A DNA stretch of 64,000 bases, from assembly GCA_024663395.1 (NCBI GenBank), contig JANFAH010000002.1, positions 1,426,001-1,490,000 of the forward strand. The letters run 5' to 3'. Source of the stretch: Pisolithus tinctorius (taxonomy: Eukaryota; Basidiomycota; Agaricomycetes; Boletales; Pisolithaceae). A program made the position numbers and the translations under genes. Shown piece by piece: positions 33,001 to 45,455 of this stretch. The notes beneath the pieces were generated by a model that saw only the letters and a program-made list of their open reading frames with translations, ran no database searches and had not been told where the DNA came from. The stretch's first letter is position 1. Every line of letters begins with the position of its first letter.

Positions 33001-35452
33001 TGTGTATGTCTCTGCACTGCCATTTATTCCTAGGATGACATCACTGCCAATGATGCTCATGACCAATTTTTCTTCCCTTCCTGGAGTTGTGGGAGGTCCA
33101 GAGCACTGGTCAGCCACACAACTGCTTGGCTTGGAGGGGCATACAGATGTAGTCTGGTCAGTTGCATTTTCCCCTGATGGCAAAAGGATTGTGTCAGGCT
33201 CAAGGGACAAGACTGTGAGGGTGTGGGATGCTGAAAGAGGTGTGGAGATTGGCAGCCATCTTGAGGGGCATACAGATCCAGTCTTGTCAGTTGCATTCTC
33301 CTCTGATGGCAAGAGGATTGTGTCAGGCTCTTTGGACAAGACTGTGAGGGTCTGGGATGCTGAAAGAGGTGTGGAGATTGGCAGCCATCTTGAGGGGCAT
33401 ACAGATGGTGTCACTTCAGTTGCATTCTCCCCTGATGGCAAGAGGATTGTATCAGGCTCTTGGGACAAGACTGTGAGGGTCTGGGATGCTGAAAGAGGTG
33501 GGGAGATTGGCAGCCATCTTGAGGGGCATACAGATCCAGTCTTGTCAGTTGCATTCTCCTCTGATGGCAAGAGCATTGTGTCAGGCTCAATGGACAAGAC
33601 TGTGAGGGTCTGGGATGCTGAGAAAGGTGTGGAGATTGGCAGCCATCTTGAGGGGCATACAGATGCAGTCTGGTCAGTTGCATTCTCCCCTGATGGCAAG
33701 AGCATTGTGTCAGGCTCTTGGGACAAGACTGTGAGGGTCTGGGATGCTGAAAGAGGTGTGGGGATTGGCAGCCATCTTGAGGGGCATACAGATGGAGTCC
33801 AGTCAGTTGCATTCTCCTGTGATGGCAAGAGGATTGTGTCAGGCTCAAGGGACAAGACTGTGAGGGTCTGGGATGCTGAAAGAGGTGTGGAGATTGGCAG
33901 CCATCTTGAGGGGCATACAGATGCAGTCTTGTCAGTTGCATTCTCCTCTGATGGCAAGAGCATTGTGTCAGGCTCTTGGGACAAGACTGTGAGGGTCTGG
34001 GATGCTGAAAGAGGTGTGGGGATTGGCAGCCATCTTGAGGGGCATACACATGGTGTCATGTCAGTTGCATTCTCCCCTGATGGCAAGAGGATTGTGTCAG
34101 GCTCTTTGGACAAGACTGTGAGGGTCTGGGATGCTGAAAGAGGTGTGGAGATTGGATGCCATTTTGAGGGGCATACAGATGCAGTCTGTTCAGTTGCATT
34201 CTCCCCTGATGGCAAGAGCATTGTGTCAGGCTCTGCAGACAAGACCATGATGGTGTGGGATGCTGAAAGAGGTGTGGAGATTGGGAGCCCTCTTGAGGGG
34301 CATACAGATGCAGTCTGGTCAGCTGCATTCTCCCCTGATGGCAAGAGGATTGTGTCAGGCTCAGGGGACAAGACTGTGAGGGTCTGGGATGCTGAAAGAG
34401 GTGTGGAGATTGGAAGCAGTCTCAAGGGGCATAGAGATGCAGTCCTTTCAGTTGCATTCTCCCCTGATGGCAAGAGGATTGTGTCAGGCTCTTGGGACAA
34501 GACTGTGAGGTTCTGGGATGCTGAAAGAGGTGTTGAGATTGGCAGCCATCTTGAGGGGCATACAGATGCAGTCTGGTCAGTTGCATTCTCCCCTGATGGC
34601 AAGAGCATTGTGTCAGGCTCAGGGGACAAGACTGTGAGGGTCTGGGATGCTGAAAGAGGTGTGGGGATTGGCAGCCATCTTGGGGGTCATACAAATGCAG
34701 TCTCATCAGTTGCATTCTCCCCTGATGGAAAGAGGATCACATCAGGCTCAAAGGACAAGACTGTGAGGGTCTGGGATGCTGAAAGAGGTGTGGAGATTGG
34801 CAGCCATCTTGAGGGGCATACACATACAGTCATTTCAGTTGCATTCTCCCCTGATGGCAAGAGGATTGTGTCAGGCTCTTTGGACAAGACTGTGAGAGTC
34901 TGGGATGCTGAAACAGGTGTGGAGGATGATTTCCATCTTGAGGGGTGTACTGATGCAGTTGATTCAGTTTCATTCCCTCCTGATGGCAGGAGGATTGTTT
35001 CAGGCTCATTGGATGAGCACTTGATGTGTTCCATGTCCAATTTGCCCAATGAACCTCAAGTTCTATCTGACAAACCAGATGGTAAGCATAACACACTTGT
35101 CATGTGTTTTGGTTGATTAAAACCAATTTCAGTGATCAGGTCATGTCACATTTGCTTTTCATCTGTCCTTACACATGCACTTGTTGATAGTGAACAACTT
35201 ACTAATGGGCTCCTCCAGGCAGATGGGCTTACATGGGCTGAACCAGTTAATCTTCACCATGATGGTTGGATCAAAGGTCCCAAGGGTGAATTACTGCTTT
35301 GGATACCTGTAGCATTGAGGTCCCCATGGTACACAATGAAGACCAAAGTGATCATACCCAGAGGTTGTTGCATAGAGTTGGACTTGAGCCACATGGTTCA
35401 TGGGCATCAGTGGCACAAATGTTACAAGCCAATTGCAAAGGTGGTCATTTAA
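30007..35452 (+). CDS. NACHT-WD40 STAND (NLR-like) protein, copy A, 1682 aa
   Basis: Seven exons with consistent phase: 30007-30066, 30118-30702, 30753-30803, 30858-31053, 31103-32853, 32906-35081 and 35223-35452. Order: an S/T/A-rich N-terminus; a fungal NLR linker (VHPYAQIALGILTAAAQ, FWKRLGKNI, MQQYRD); repeats of VRGDLDV; a NACHT NTPase with P-loop GQAGRGKS (about residue 427) and Walker B VVIDALDESG (about 529); then fourteen exact 43-residue WD40 repeats (from about residue 957), one degenerate repeat, and a C-terminal LLLWIP/LDLSHMVHG domain. STAND proteins of this kind act in nonself recognition and heterokaryon incompatibility in fungi. Repeats are almost identical except at a few surface columns. 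The gene appears intact. Confidence 0.92.
33131..34936 (+). repeat. Fourteen 129-bp WD40-coding repeats, NLR A
   Basis: Exact 129-bp period and very high nucleotide identity between units. Differences cluster at repeat positions 7, 9 and 25 and at the last residue. A fifteenth, diverged unit follows at 34937. Confidence 0.95.
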
Positions 35453-35814
35453 CCATAGCCTGCACAGTTGCATTCCCTCATACATACCTTTTCTGTACTA
35501 TGCTATGCTCTAGTTTTTCTCTCTGTTTTCACTTGCTGCTATTTACATCTGTCCACAACAATGCATACCACATCCCTATATACAACTGCTTGAGAAAACA
35601 GATGACATCAACAGAACTCAAAATCCAGCTGCATGCTGCAGCTACTGCACAAATTACCTTGCCTCACAACTTAGCTGTGATGTTCACTTCCCAGTAAGGG
35701 ATTGGGCAGTTGAGCCATAATGTAATTTATTACAGGGAAACATTACACATAGTCGAGCAAATGAACACCTTGCCTTCCCTTTACAGTGGGTTGTTTGGAG
35801 TCAGTGCATGGTAA
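35453..35814. other. Intergenic, convergent gene ends
   Basis: 3' flanks of NLR A and the acyl-CoA dehydrogenase. Conserved in unit B (54258-54621). No gene. Confidence 0.5.
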
Positions 35815-38800
35815 CTACAGTCTGGCATTCTTTGGCATTGCTCTTATTGCTTGTCGCACACCAAGATCGGCCAAGACGTCTTTGGCTACATCAGGAAATT
35901 AACACTTTACTATTTTTGACCTTTTTGTGACTTTTTTTGACTTTTTTGTGACTATTGTGACTATTTGTGACTTTTTGGGAAGGAACCTACTATCTGTACT
36001 TTTTTCTGACCATAAACAGCATTTTGAAGAATGAAAAGAGAACAGAATCTATTGAGACAACTAAGTGATGATATATCTAAGCCAAGAAGACTAGAAAACA
36101 TCTGAAAATTCAGAGATATTGAGCCATTGGTGTGATGCACACTGTCTGAGAGAAAAATCACAATATCTCTTTGGAACCTCCATCAATTTGAATGTATGTG
36201 GTATCTACTGAAAGCTATGAATTAGGTGGTTTGAACAAGACCAAAATCAGTGAGAACAGTGCAGCCATGCCTGCAGGACATGGGTAACAATGGTAGATTC
36301 CTTCCCAAAATGTCACAATTGTCACAAAAAGTCCAAAATAGTAAAGTGTTATTTTCCTGATGTACGAAGGACCGTTTGTAAATCATAGTGTGATGCAGCA
36401 TCACCACTTACCTCCTCCGAGAAGGGAATCAAACGTGACAGTGCGGTAGTACTGTGCTCTTGTCAATACTACATGGGGAATTCAGAAAGGGACCACCCAC
36501 ATGCTCGACAAATTTGCCCATGCCTGTCTTAGTGATACCACGGCCACCAAATACTTGAACGGCGTCCCGAGCGGTATCTTGTGCGCACCGCGTGCTGTAG
36601 CTCTTCAAAAATGCTATCGGCCTATCTCATACATGAACACCAATCACTACGAACCAGCGATCAGAGATCCAACCTACCCAGCCAACTTCTGAGATTGCTG
36701 TTTGTATGTCTGAACAGTTATCGATCAATATCAAGTCAATCATGGTATGGGAGAGACGAGTCGACCACTAACCATATGTGTCATTTGATATGTGATGTTC
36801 TCTAGCCAGCTCTGCACGCTCTCAGTCCGTTCGATCATCGCTGCGATCTTAGCACGGATGACCGGCTGTGAGACGAGTGGCTTTCCAAATGCCTTCCGTT
36901 GTGTCGCCCACCTGTACAACTAGTTCAACATGGTACTACGTATGCCGAGTCTGATATGTACGCACTTCAGACATTCTTCTATCATCGTACGCTGAGCTCT
37001 TGCTGAGCTGCAGCACATGACCCATCGCTCGTGGTTGAAGTTGCTGGAATCGAGAAGTCACGTCAATTGCGCTTTACTTGTGATATTTCGGTGCAATTTC
37101 ACCTAAGGATGACGAAGATACCACCACCAACTTCTCCTAGAGTGTTACCAATCGGCACCCGGACGTTGTCAAAGGTGATGTATGCCGTTCCTGCAGCAGT
37201 GGAGTAACTTGTCTTGATTTGGCGCGTCTCGACGCCGGGCCCACACTCGACCAATATGACGGTGAGCCCATCCTTAAAGAAAGCAAGTCAAAGACAGCGG
37301 CACAACGGACGAATAGCACGCACATCGGTTCTGCATCCCACCGTGAAGCTAACAAAAGATCAAGTAGCGCTCAAAGTAGCCTACGTATTTACTTACTAAT
37401 CAGCGAACCTGACAACGGAGACTTGCGTGAGCTACGCAGCACTAAAAAGCCGGAAATCGGCACTTACGTGCCATTGGTAATCCACTTCTTTGTTCCATTG
37501 AGAATCCATTCCTTGCCGTCTTCACTTAGTACAGCTGTCGTTTGAAGTCCCATGACATCGCTGCCGGCCGCTGCCTCGGAGATGGCGAGGCAAATGAACT
37601 TCTTCCCAGCCAAAATATCTGGTACGATGCGAGCTTGAAGCTCTGGAGAGCCGAAGTTGAGTACTGGGGGCAGACCGATGACTTGCCCGCCGAGCATGCC
37701 TGAAAATAGAGCCGTTAGTTCAGCATGAGCACCATAAGCGACGACTCACCATCGCCATAACCTCGTGCACCGCATCTCACAAGCTCCTGTGTGATAATCA
37801 ACTGCAACGTACCCGATGAGTATACGCGGATAATGCCTTGTGTCGCAGCTACTGCTAACCTCATGGAAATAATCAAACTATGTCCAAATTCAATCATGTC
37901 AGAGCTCAAAATGCGAACAGAGATGTACAACCAACCTCTTCTGGCTTGACGATACCACCCATCAATACACGGCCCTTGAGATGTTTGCCAGGACCAAGTC
38001 GCATTGCATGCAAGTTCACGTCCCTGACGACAAACTGTTATCCGACATCGGTTCCAAACCAGAGCCGACTTACGCCATTTTGTCAAAGACAACCTGACTT
38101 GGTCGCTTGCCGTCTTCCTCCCGGAGCTTTCAGTAGTATACGTAAGAGCGTAGAGCAGATTGAAACCGAAACCTCATACCTGAGCATCGGGATACACGAC
38201 TTCATCTACGAACAGCCTGACAGCCTTCTGTAACTGTCGATGATTCTGGAGGGTTGGGATTAACGGCGATAATCTAGTCCAGCTAAGCTCCGCACGTACA
38301 TCTGAGTAGTACGGGCTGTGATATCCTGGAGAAAGCCAAGTGGGTTCGGCATAAGGTACTTGACTCAGTTCACCAATCCTGCGACCGAATATGACACTCT
38401 TCTGCGCTTTGATTGTGCCGATCTGGAGGCGTTTGTACTGCGGACGCTCCAACACCTCATGTCGGTGAAGCCCATAGAAAGCGTCTGTGGCGACCTTCCC
38501 GGCTGATGGCGTGCATGAATATGGTACCAGTGGCACGCTATGTCCTAGCCGACAACTCACCGACCCCTTTATCAATCAGCACAGCTATACCGCCAGGGTG
38601 GAGGTCCTTGAACCGCGTGAGGTTGTACACCTTCGAGTCGATGACGACCCACTACTCAATCGTCAGATATTTTCTCGCAAAGTCACCGCAGCAATAAAAC
38701 ACGCACCAGATCGCCGGGTTTATTATGCTGTAGAGGTTAAAAACGATGGCCTCATGCTCCTACGACGGGGATGCTCACCTGTGCGACCTCTTCGAGGGTA

Positions 38801-38826
38801 AACTCCTTGAGTTCTTTTTCAGCCAT
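35815..38826 (-). CDS. Acyl-CoA dehydrogenase with N-terminal cytochrome b5 domain, copy A
   Basis: The ATG at 38826 begins MAEKELKEFTLEEVAQ. The next exons give a cytochrome b5 fold (FKDLHPGG, then DAFYGLHRHEVLERP with the haem-binding His pair), followed by an acyl-CoA dehydrogenase: GMLGGQVIGLPPVLNFG, signature AISEAAAGSDVMG, NGTKKWITNG, FNHERW, WATQRKAFGKPL and VFGGRGITKTGMGK. The last exon ends AMPKNARL, a PTS1-type tripeptide, so the enzyme is likely peroxisomal and acts in fatty-acid beta-oxidation. There are more than ten small introns. A MITE (35889-36362) sits at the 3' edge of the last intron, but the TA duplication rebuilds the TAG acceptor, so splicing may survive. The whole-frame integrity of other exons was not fully checked. 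Confidence 0.8.
35889..36362. mobile_element. MITE copy c (474 bp) in last intron of acyl-CoA dehydrogenase A
   Basis: Flanked by TA (35887-35888, 36363-36364). Unit B shows the empty site (GGCTACGAAGG at about 54692), proving a 2-bp target duplication and element ends at CATCAGG/CCTGATG. Confidence 0.95.
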
Positions 38827-38902
38827 AGTTTCAGCTACAGAACTTGAATAAAATTCGTTGGTAATATGTGAATTGGCGCTTGATGCATCGTTGCGAGGAT
38901 GC

Positions 38903-38910
38903 TATTTAAA
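38903..38910 (-). promoter_or_regulatory. TATA-like box for acyl-CoA dehydrogenase A
   Basis: TATTTAAA (complement TTTAAATA), 77 bp upstream of the start codon. The same box and spacing occur in unit B at 57229-57236. Confidence 0.4.
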
Positions 38911-39147
38911 CAGCTGCAGGCGTCCTCATATTCGCCAGCGTCATAAGCCTGTGTAGTCACGTGACCTCCTGAGATCGCGGAGTTGCCTTATTCGGGTTGA
39001 CCGTGTTACATGATTCGCGGGTTACATTTTTGCTAGTGAAAAAGTGTAGTCCAACGGGAGAGGAACGACATCTCCTGCGGATCGCGCGCGAAATCAGCAT
39101 ACTCATTACCGGAAGGCCCCTCCTTCACATTCTCCGACTGGCTGCTG

Positions 39148-39885
39148 CAATGTCAGTGGTTTCCTCAAAGTCGGCAAGAACGATGCGGCGCCAATCTCCC
39201 GCTTACCATCAGATGTCCTTGATATCATTTTTGACGAGCGTCGTCGTGTGCTTCTCCGGTGGATAGGTTTTCCGCAGTCCTCTTCCCATCGAGGTGCAAC
39301 TATCGCACGTATATCGAAGGTTGCGTCAATTGGCTTTGAACACACCCTCTCTATGGAACACTCTACGGATTCCGATCCTTCACAGGGAAAGCGCTATCAG
39401 AACCTATTTACATCACTGCAACCAGTGTCCTCTCAGCGTCCATTTGGGACCCCAACTATCAGATCGCAGCATCATGGATGTCATCACTTCCGAGTTAATG
39501 CTACGCATTGACCAGTTCCGTGAGTTAATCTTGGACACTGGGGACCGTCAAGAACTTCACGCGTTGCTTTCTTACCTCGTAAACACAGCCGCTCCCTCTC
39601 TTCAGCGGCCAAAGATAACCAGTAGTGACCTTGTGCATGGTCAGGGGATCTTATCCCCCTATAGAAATATTCAAACAAGGCGCTCCACTGCTTTCGGATG
39701 TACGCCTCAGTGCTCTTCCCATCACCTTACCTCAGGCTGTGGTGTCTACACTCCACTTTGACCCGCTTCCTGGACCTGGAATACGCCTTTGTCGGAGTCA
39801 TTCGCTCGACATAATTACCCCTGTTGCTTCCTCGCTCACCGTGGTCTATTTGAAGGGACTCGTAAGTGGCTTCCAGCGGAACCTG
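39148..39885 (+). pseudogene. F-box protein pseudogene, copy A
   Basis: Homologous to 57560-58505. About 205 bp encoding the start and N-terminal coiled coil are missing (the junction is at about 39165). The F-box itself (ISRLPSDVLDIIFDE) is followed by a frameshift before LPIEVQLSHV and another near 39650. The copy stops at about 39885, roughly half way through the gene. Confidence 0.85.
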
Positions 39886-39919
39886 GAATGCGTTCTTTCT
39901 GTTCGTATGGTGCCTTGAC

Positions 39920-40830
39920 TTCGACCCTAGTGAACTAGTTGAAGAGGTGGCACGAATGGGAATGGATGAGTACTTGAAAGACTTACCGGCGTGAGTCCCA
40001 TCGCAGTTGCATCACACATTTTGTGAAGCTCCGCGCCATTCTTTAGGGAAACCTGAGTTAGCATCCTGTGCGACATGAGCGATGAGATCAAGCATTGCAT
40101 TGACATGTTGTTGATTGAGTACTGCGTCGAGTGCAATTTCCACGAACTCGAATTCGCGTAGTGTGTGAAAGGGGGACTGATGTAGACTACTTGATACGAG
40201 CATGGAACTCTTCGTAAGACTGGCAGAATGGTGGTTGATCGCTTCTCGGATGAAACCTGGTCTTGAATTCAGGAACTTCCGCCACACTAGAGCGAGTGGG
40301 AAGCGTCCGCACATCTCAAGGAATTGCTAGCAGTTCATAAATGCACCGAGGCGAAGACATACCTAGAGATTGGGGCATGTCGCTGTCAATGGGTTCGTTG
40401 TAATTCTCCCCCATAGCCATCCCTACCCCAGCCAGATGCAGTTTAGTTTGTCCTACAACTTAAGTACAAGTTGGACTGATCAAATTCATCAGCGTCAAAA
40501 AATCCTGTGACCATGCGGCCAGTTTCGGGCTCTCGAGGCTGCGAGTTGAGTTCTGGTACTCCCAATGCAGCTCGATGGCGAGCAGATTAAAACTATTGAG
40601 GTTAGAGAGCATTAGATCGAGTGTGTTTGCGCTACAGACCAACGTACATACCTCCTTGTTTCTCTTCGTACTGACGTCTGAAAGTTCTTTGAGCATCCTA
40701 TGACTTGCTTCGTGCTGCTTAAAACCAGCTGTCTGAAATTTCCAGTAACAGTGTGGGCACCGATGGAGAATCATGTTGTCCCGTTGAGCATTTTGACGGG
40801 GGTCGGTGTTGTGGGTGGGTGCCATGAGAG
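39920..40830 (-). pseudogene. Plavaka transposase remnant (N-terminal fragment)
   Basis: A minus-strand segment reads HTLREFEFVEIALDAVLNQQHVN, LLDLIAH-like and SLKNGAELHKMCDATA, resembling the N-terminal region of Plavaka transposases (FEFAE..L.AAL, then FKN..D...). Upstream, at about 40770, is a C2H2-like motif CPHCYWKFQTAGFKQHEASH that could be the family's finger. It is fragmentary, with no downstream catalytic part. Confidence 0.5.
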
Positions 40831-41256
40831 GACCTTGCAGGGTGTCTTACCTTCTGGTCACACGGCTGGGGCTCATTTCAATGCTGCGCTGCAACTGGAA
40901 GAGGAGTGTACTTGTCTGTTGCAGTCTCAGCCGGCCTCTCAGAACACAGTCCTGTTGCTATTAGCATCTTCTCAGAGACCCTCACGTATTCCCAATATCA
41001 GACGATGCAGCCCTCTATCAGGTTCTGCCCTCGCACGGCAAATCTCAATACTACGCTGTGGGATACGGCTTCCTCGACCTTTGGGTCTTCACCCGTCCAA
41101 ACTTAATCATCACCCACATTTTTTCGAGGCAGTCCTACCACTGATCAATTGCCTTATCGACCCCAGTATCCTGCCGACTTCAACTCATCTAGCTTGCCTC
41201 AGTCTAACGCACCTATGCATCCTCCAGCCACCGTGAACGAATCAACCCCGACGTAA
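40831..41256. other. No supportable gene
   Basis: A 178-codon plus-strand frame crosses here, but it shows no recognisable motif and overlaps the remnant on the other strand. Confidence 0.35.
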
Positions 41257-43212
41257 ATGCTTCCTGGCCCTTTGCAGTTCCCACTTTCGCAGCCACTTCC
41301 GCACCGTCAATCTGCTTTGCGGGCTCGTTTGTTCGGGGATAAAGGCACAGCTCGGCCAAGCAAACGGCCAAGACCAGCAGATGACGATGACGATGGTGCC
41401 GGTTCCTCTAACGAACAGGAAAATGCTACCAAACAACAATCGTACGTATTTTTGGTAATCGACGCATCACGTATCTCACAGACGTCGGATGCATTAGGAA
41501 TAGTGCATACATCCGCTGCAGGAGCCTGAAGGTAACTTGCAAGCAAGCCTGGAACTCTCTTGGTGTTTACAATTGCTTTCTTAGGTCCGATGTGAATCTA
41601 ACGACGTGACTTGCAAGCATTGCGCACAAGCCAATATGGAATGGGTCATACCGGACCGAAAACCTCGTCGTCCTCCGTGTGTATAACAGTCCCCCAATCG
41701 TGTCGAGGTTGATGACGACGGTTGAATAGTAATCGAGAGGTATTACTCAAGCAAATTCGCGAACAAGCTTCCCAAATTGTAGAACTGATGGCAAAACTGA
41801 AACGGTCAAATCAATCCGCAGGCCCTTCTCAAGCAGTGACCGGCCCTCTAGAGTCACAATCACCTCCTGCTACAGCAATAGACAGCAATGCGATGGACAT
41901 TTTCCCGAAATAAGAAGTACAAGACTGGATTTCACAGGCTCGAGAACCATTACAGACTTTTGGTGGGCTGATACCTGCTCCTAGCCCTACTACCAGGCAT
42001 GGAGAAAATGGCCGCGCTTCCACCGATGGAAAAGATGACGAAGATTTTCCAAACGATTCCGAATATGACACCGCGGAAGACGATCGGCCTAAAGATGGGG
42101 GGTCACCCGCACACTCCACCAAAAAGAAGGATGCGTCTGCTCATCCTTAATGAAGAAGCCGCTTACGGCCTTATGGCTCGTATGTCGATCAAGGCAGGCG
42201 CTAGACAGAAGCACGCGAATCGTCCGATGCAGTGAGAGTTACGAATGCACATTTCTTCAGGCCTAGCCGTTTTTCCTCACGCCGATGATATGAGTTGACA
42301 ATAATACCATAGGCCCCGGCCCAGACCCTATACGTACCAGTGAACTTTCCCATAACGTGCGACTTCCTCACATCCTGGCCCGCAGCATGATTTCAGTGCA
42401 TTGATGCGGACGCATTCTTCGATATGTGAGTCCCATTGCACGCATGACTATATTCTCGCTTAACGTCATTTCAGATACTTTCAGAAGATGAACCCATCCG
42501 TATCATTACTAGACCGTTACCTTCATACCCCTCAGTATGTCGCCATGCGCAGTCCCTTCCTCTTCACTGTCGGTAGGGAACCTCAATGATTGCCTAGTTG
42601 TGGAAGTGACTGACAGTAATGTAGTGTGTGCGACTGCGTCACGATTCGACAGGAAGAGACCAGAGCTTTATGGTCAATTGATGCAGTATGCACAACTTGC
42701 GGCTGGCACAGCACTCATATTAGGCCCCCAAAAATGAGGAGATGTGTGCTGCGTACATGATCCTGCAGTTATATCCGGTGCCTTCGAAATATTGGGAAGA
42801 AGATTGGGGATGGATATATCTTGGCGTTGCCATCCGGTAGGTTTGCTTACAGATCTACGGTTTGCAACAAACTAAACATCCGAAATAGGATCGCGCAAGA
42901 CATCAATCTCAACCGCCCCATGACTGCGAAGCCCCTCAACGAGCATCACGCACGTCGTCTCCTCAGTCGTACACGGATCTGATTGAATTGTTTTAACTTG
43001 GATCGGTCCATGGGTACTCAGTATGGGAAGCGGGCGATCATCCCGAATTCGGATTACGTCGCTCGACACTGATGTGTGGTGGCAATCGTCGCCGTATAAT
43101 CTCAGGGGACTTGATGTCCAAACATGCATATATAACATGGAGCTGAGGTCAATGGCAGATTTCATGGCGAAGATATATAGCGACTGGGCTCTTCAACATC
43201 CTCCTGTCTGAA
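41257..43212 (+). pseudogene. Zn2Cys6 fungal-specific transcription factor pseudogene
   Basis: It starts with MLPGPLQFPLSQPLPH and an acidic/basic stretch (GTARPSKRPRPADDDDD). A degraded zinc cluster follows (RSLK, VRCESNDVTTCKHCAQ, PDRKPRRPP with stops), then a leucine-type helix (EVLLKQIREQASQIVELMAKL). The fungal_trans region is scattered over frames: FQKMNPSVSLLD, YVAMRSPFLFTV, ATASRFDRKRPELYGQLMQYAQLAAGTALI, CAAYMILQLYPVPSKYWEED, GWIYLGVAIR, DINLNRPM, and DVWWQSSPYNLRGLDVQ. Stops and frameshifts are frequent, and the 3' end is replaced by an NLR 5' module at about 43205. Confidence 0.8.
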
Positions 43213-43337
43213 GGTGGGAATAGGTCGGATTCTTCGAGATTCCCACCTACAGAGTATTACCAAATAACACTTCAGGTACTATAAGCGTGCCAAAGGATCC
43301 GAAGACTTGACTGCACGCTACATTATTCACAGAAGGT

Positions 43338-43658
43338 GTGTTCATGTTATTCGCCGCAATCGAAACGAATCGTTCTCTGGTCGACCTCTCCGCCCGAGCC
43401 CGAGCCGACGGCCTCCGTCAAATCGCATCTGGCACCATCCCCACGTCAAAACTTATTGACATCAGCTCCTTCAGAACCCAATTCTGTGTTTACACCTTCA
43501 CCACTAAGACTCGAGCGGTTGAGCCGCACCTCATTTTGGCGGATGCCGCCACCGTTGCGTCGCAGGACAGACGGGCTTTTGATATCTTGATTTACGGAGG
43601 AGACGTGAAGCTGAAGGAGGTGGTTGCAGCCGTGAAGGCCATGGCGGCAAATTTGTAG
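43338..43658 (+). CDS. Small conserved protein, 106 aa, unknown
   Basis: An open frame MFMLFAAIETNRSLVDLSAR runs to KEVVAAVKAMAANL. The same protein is recognisable, but frameshifted or with stops, at 28835-29157 and 47597-47919, always 5' of the NLR leader module. Conservation of the reading frame between copies supports a real, formerly coding sequence. An upstream exon (SKDLTASLSIT in the other copies) may precede it through a donor near 43336. No known domain. Confidence 0.45.
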   Translation: MFMLFAAIETNRSLVDLSARARADGLRQIASGTIPTSKLIDISSFRTQFCVYTFTTKTRAVEPHLILADAATVASQDRRAFDILIYGGDVKLKEVVAAVKAMAANL

Positions 43659-44798
43659 GTCTTATACGAATAAGAGTCAGACAACTGGGAATTGCGCAGA
43701 AGTTCATGATGCCTTGGATTGCCAAATATGCTCCCCTTCCCCGTCGCAGCGCCAACCTCAACCACAATCACTGGCGACCACCAGCAAATGGTTTGTAGTT
43801 CCAAACATACCAGCCAGGCTCCCAGTCGGGACAAAGACACCGAGGGAGGTCTAGAAGGACATCGTTCGCCACCGGATTGAGGGTGATCCACACCTCGGAT
43901 AGAATTTTAAGAGACTAGTCCCTCAATCTGATCTCCGTGGGTGCAACCGGCCACCAAAAGTCAACCATTATGCGCGAGGTGTCATTGCCGGACCAGCAAG
44001 TGGGCTTGTGCACATTCCCCGATAGGCTGCCAGGTATTTGATCTCTCTCCCAGTGATATGGCATGCCAGCTACGCAGGGGACGAGGTGTCCTCTATCTCT
44101 GCTCACCGCCATGCCATCCGCCGTGCTGACACGCAGCTTTTCCATGTGATACAGGCGGTCCATGAAGGCCGTAGTGCAGTAGCGTGGTCCTCGCTGTACT
44201 TGACGTCAGCAGAAACCGGAATCGGAACAGAACGCAGAGGCGGCCGTTTAACCTGTAGCGCCGCCGTTGATGACGGTGAGTTCGCGAGTCGTGAGCATCG
44301 ACCCTGCCACCTGACTGGCCTCCCCACTTGTCGCAAGATCTGTGGGCCCATTGGCTCTATCCCCATACCAATTGTCTAGCACCAACATATCTGCAGTTGA
44401 TCCTTTCCTGTATGCCGTGCTCCGGTTTTGTCTGTCCGTTTTCACTTGTTGCCATTTATATTTACATCTGTCACCGACACATCCATCGCAATATTAATAC
44501 CCGCATCACTTGTAGAGTCCAGTCCCCGCGGTCCCAATAGTTCGATGTTCTACACCATCCTTACATATTATAACTACTCGAGAGGACAGGATCATGATTG
44601 AGGTGTGAGTTAGTACGTGAGTACTTGAGTTGACTATCCTGCCACTGGTCCTTGTGTCAATAATGGCAATAATGGCGCAGCAGTTTGCAACCTGTCTACA
44701 GCGTTTCCGCGCTTACTGCGACTTCAAGCGCTTTCCTGTCTTATGATCAACATCGACCCCATCAAGAAAAGTTTGAAAAAAATACAACTGATTCCTCA

Positions 44799-45455
44799 AT
44801 GACTCGCCGGATTTTTAGATCTGGAAAGCCGTCTGGCTCTGCATCCAACTCTACCTCTCAGAACGAAGTCGCAGACAAAAAGAAAGGGAGTATAGCGGAG
44901 AAGAGGTCGCAGGAACAGACACTGGTACGGCTCGCCAAGGCCCGGGCTACGATGTTTGTTATGAGTATGAAAGGACGAAAGGGAAGAGAGACGAACCTAA
45001 ACAGCCGTTCGACGGTCAAAGCACCTGCCTGCGCCAATAGCCGGTCAATAGATAACAGAGTGCCAAGAAACGAGAACGAGTCGCACAATGACAAGGAGCG
45101 TGGGGTTAGGAGAGGGGGAGCAGCCGTAGAAACAAACGATGTGAGACGTCTCGCCAAGGTCTTGACATTAGCTGTCAGTTATAAGTACGAGAGGATGAGG
45201 CAGAAGGGAGAGACGACCCTAGTTGTCGTCGTCTTCGAAATAGAGGTTGGCACCAGGGAACTGAGTCTTGATGACGTCCCAGAGCCAGTGCATTGGCGTC
45301 CCAAACATGATGTCGGAAGAATCGGTTGGTCCCGTGCCACCGGCGAGGAGCGCAACGAACTTGCCGAGGGCGTCGACGATGATGGACCCAGAGTCCCCGC
45401 ACCTATAGAACGGGCTGGACTCAGTATCATAGGGGAAGACTGCTGCTTCCACTGA
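44799..45455 (+). pseudogene. Orphan NLR first exon (copy 3)
   Basis: Identical to 885-1257 over the NLR-like exon and the K/R/E-rich extension. After a one-base difference the frame continues farther (to 45455), antisense to the GDSGS gene. There is no NACHT or WD40 region. Confidence 0.5.

Larger units (their letters stand above)
28547..39885. repeat. Segmental duplication unit A, right part
   Basis: Homologous in direct orientation to about 47324-58510 at roughly 90-95% identity. It covers a 5' module, an NLR, an acyl-CoA dehydrogenase and the start of an F-box gene. It ends abruptly inside the F-box gene near 39885. Confidence 0.9.

Noticed and set aside
32962..34629. 555-codon minus-strand frame opposite the WD40 repeats
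   Set aside because: The 129-bp repeat keeps antisense frames open. The plus strand has WD40 homology and correct exon phases.
40700..41236. 178-codon plus-strand frame
   Set aside because: No motif, overlaps a Plavaka remnant on the opposite strand, and lies in a rearranged junction zone.
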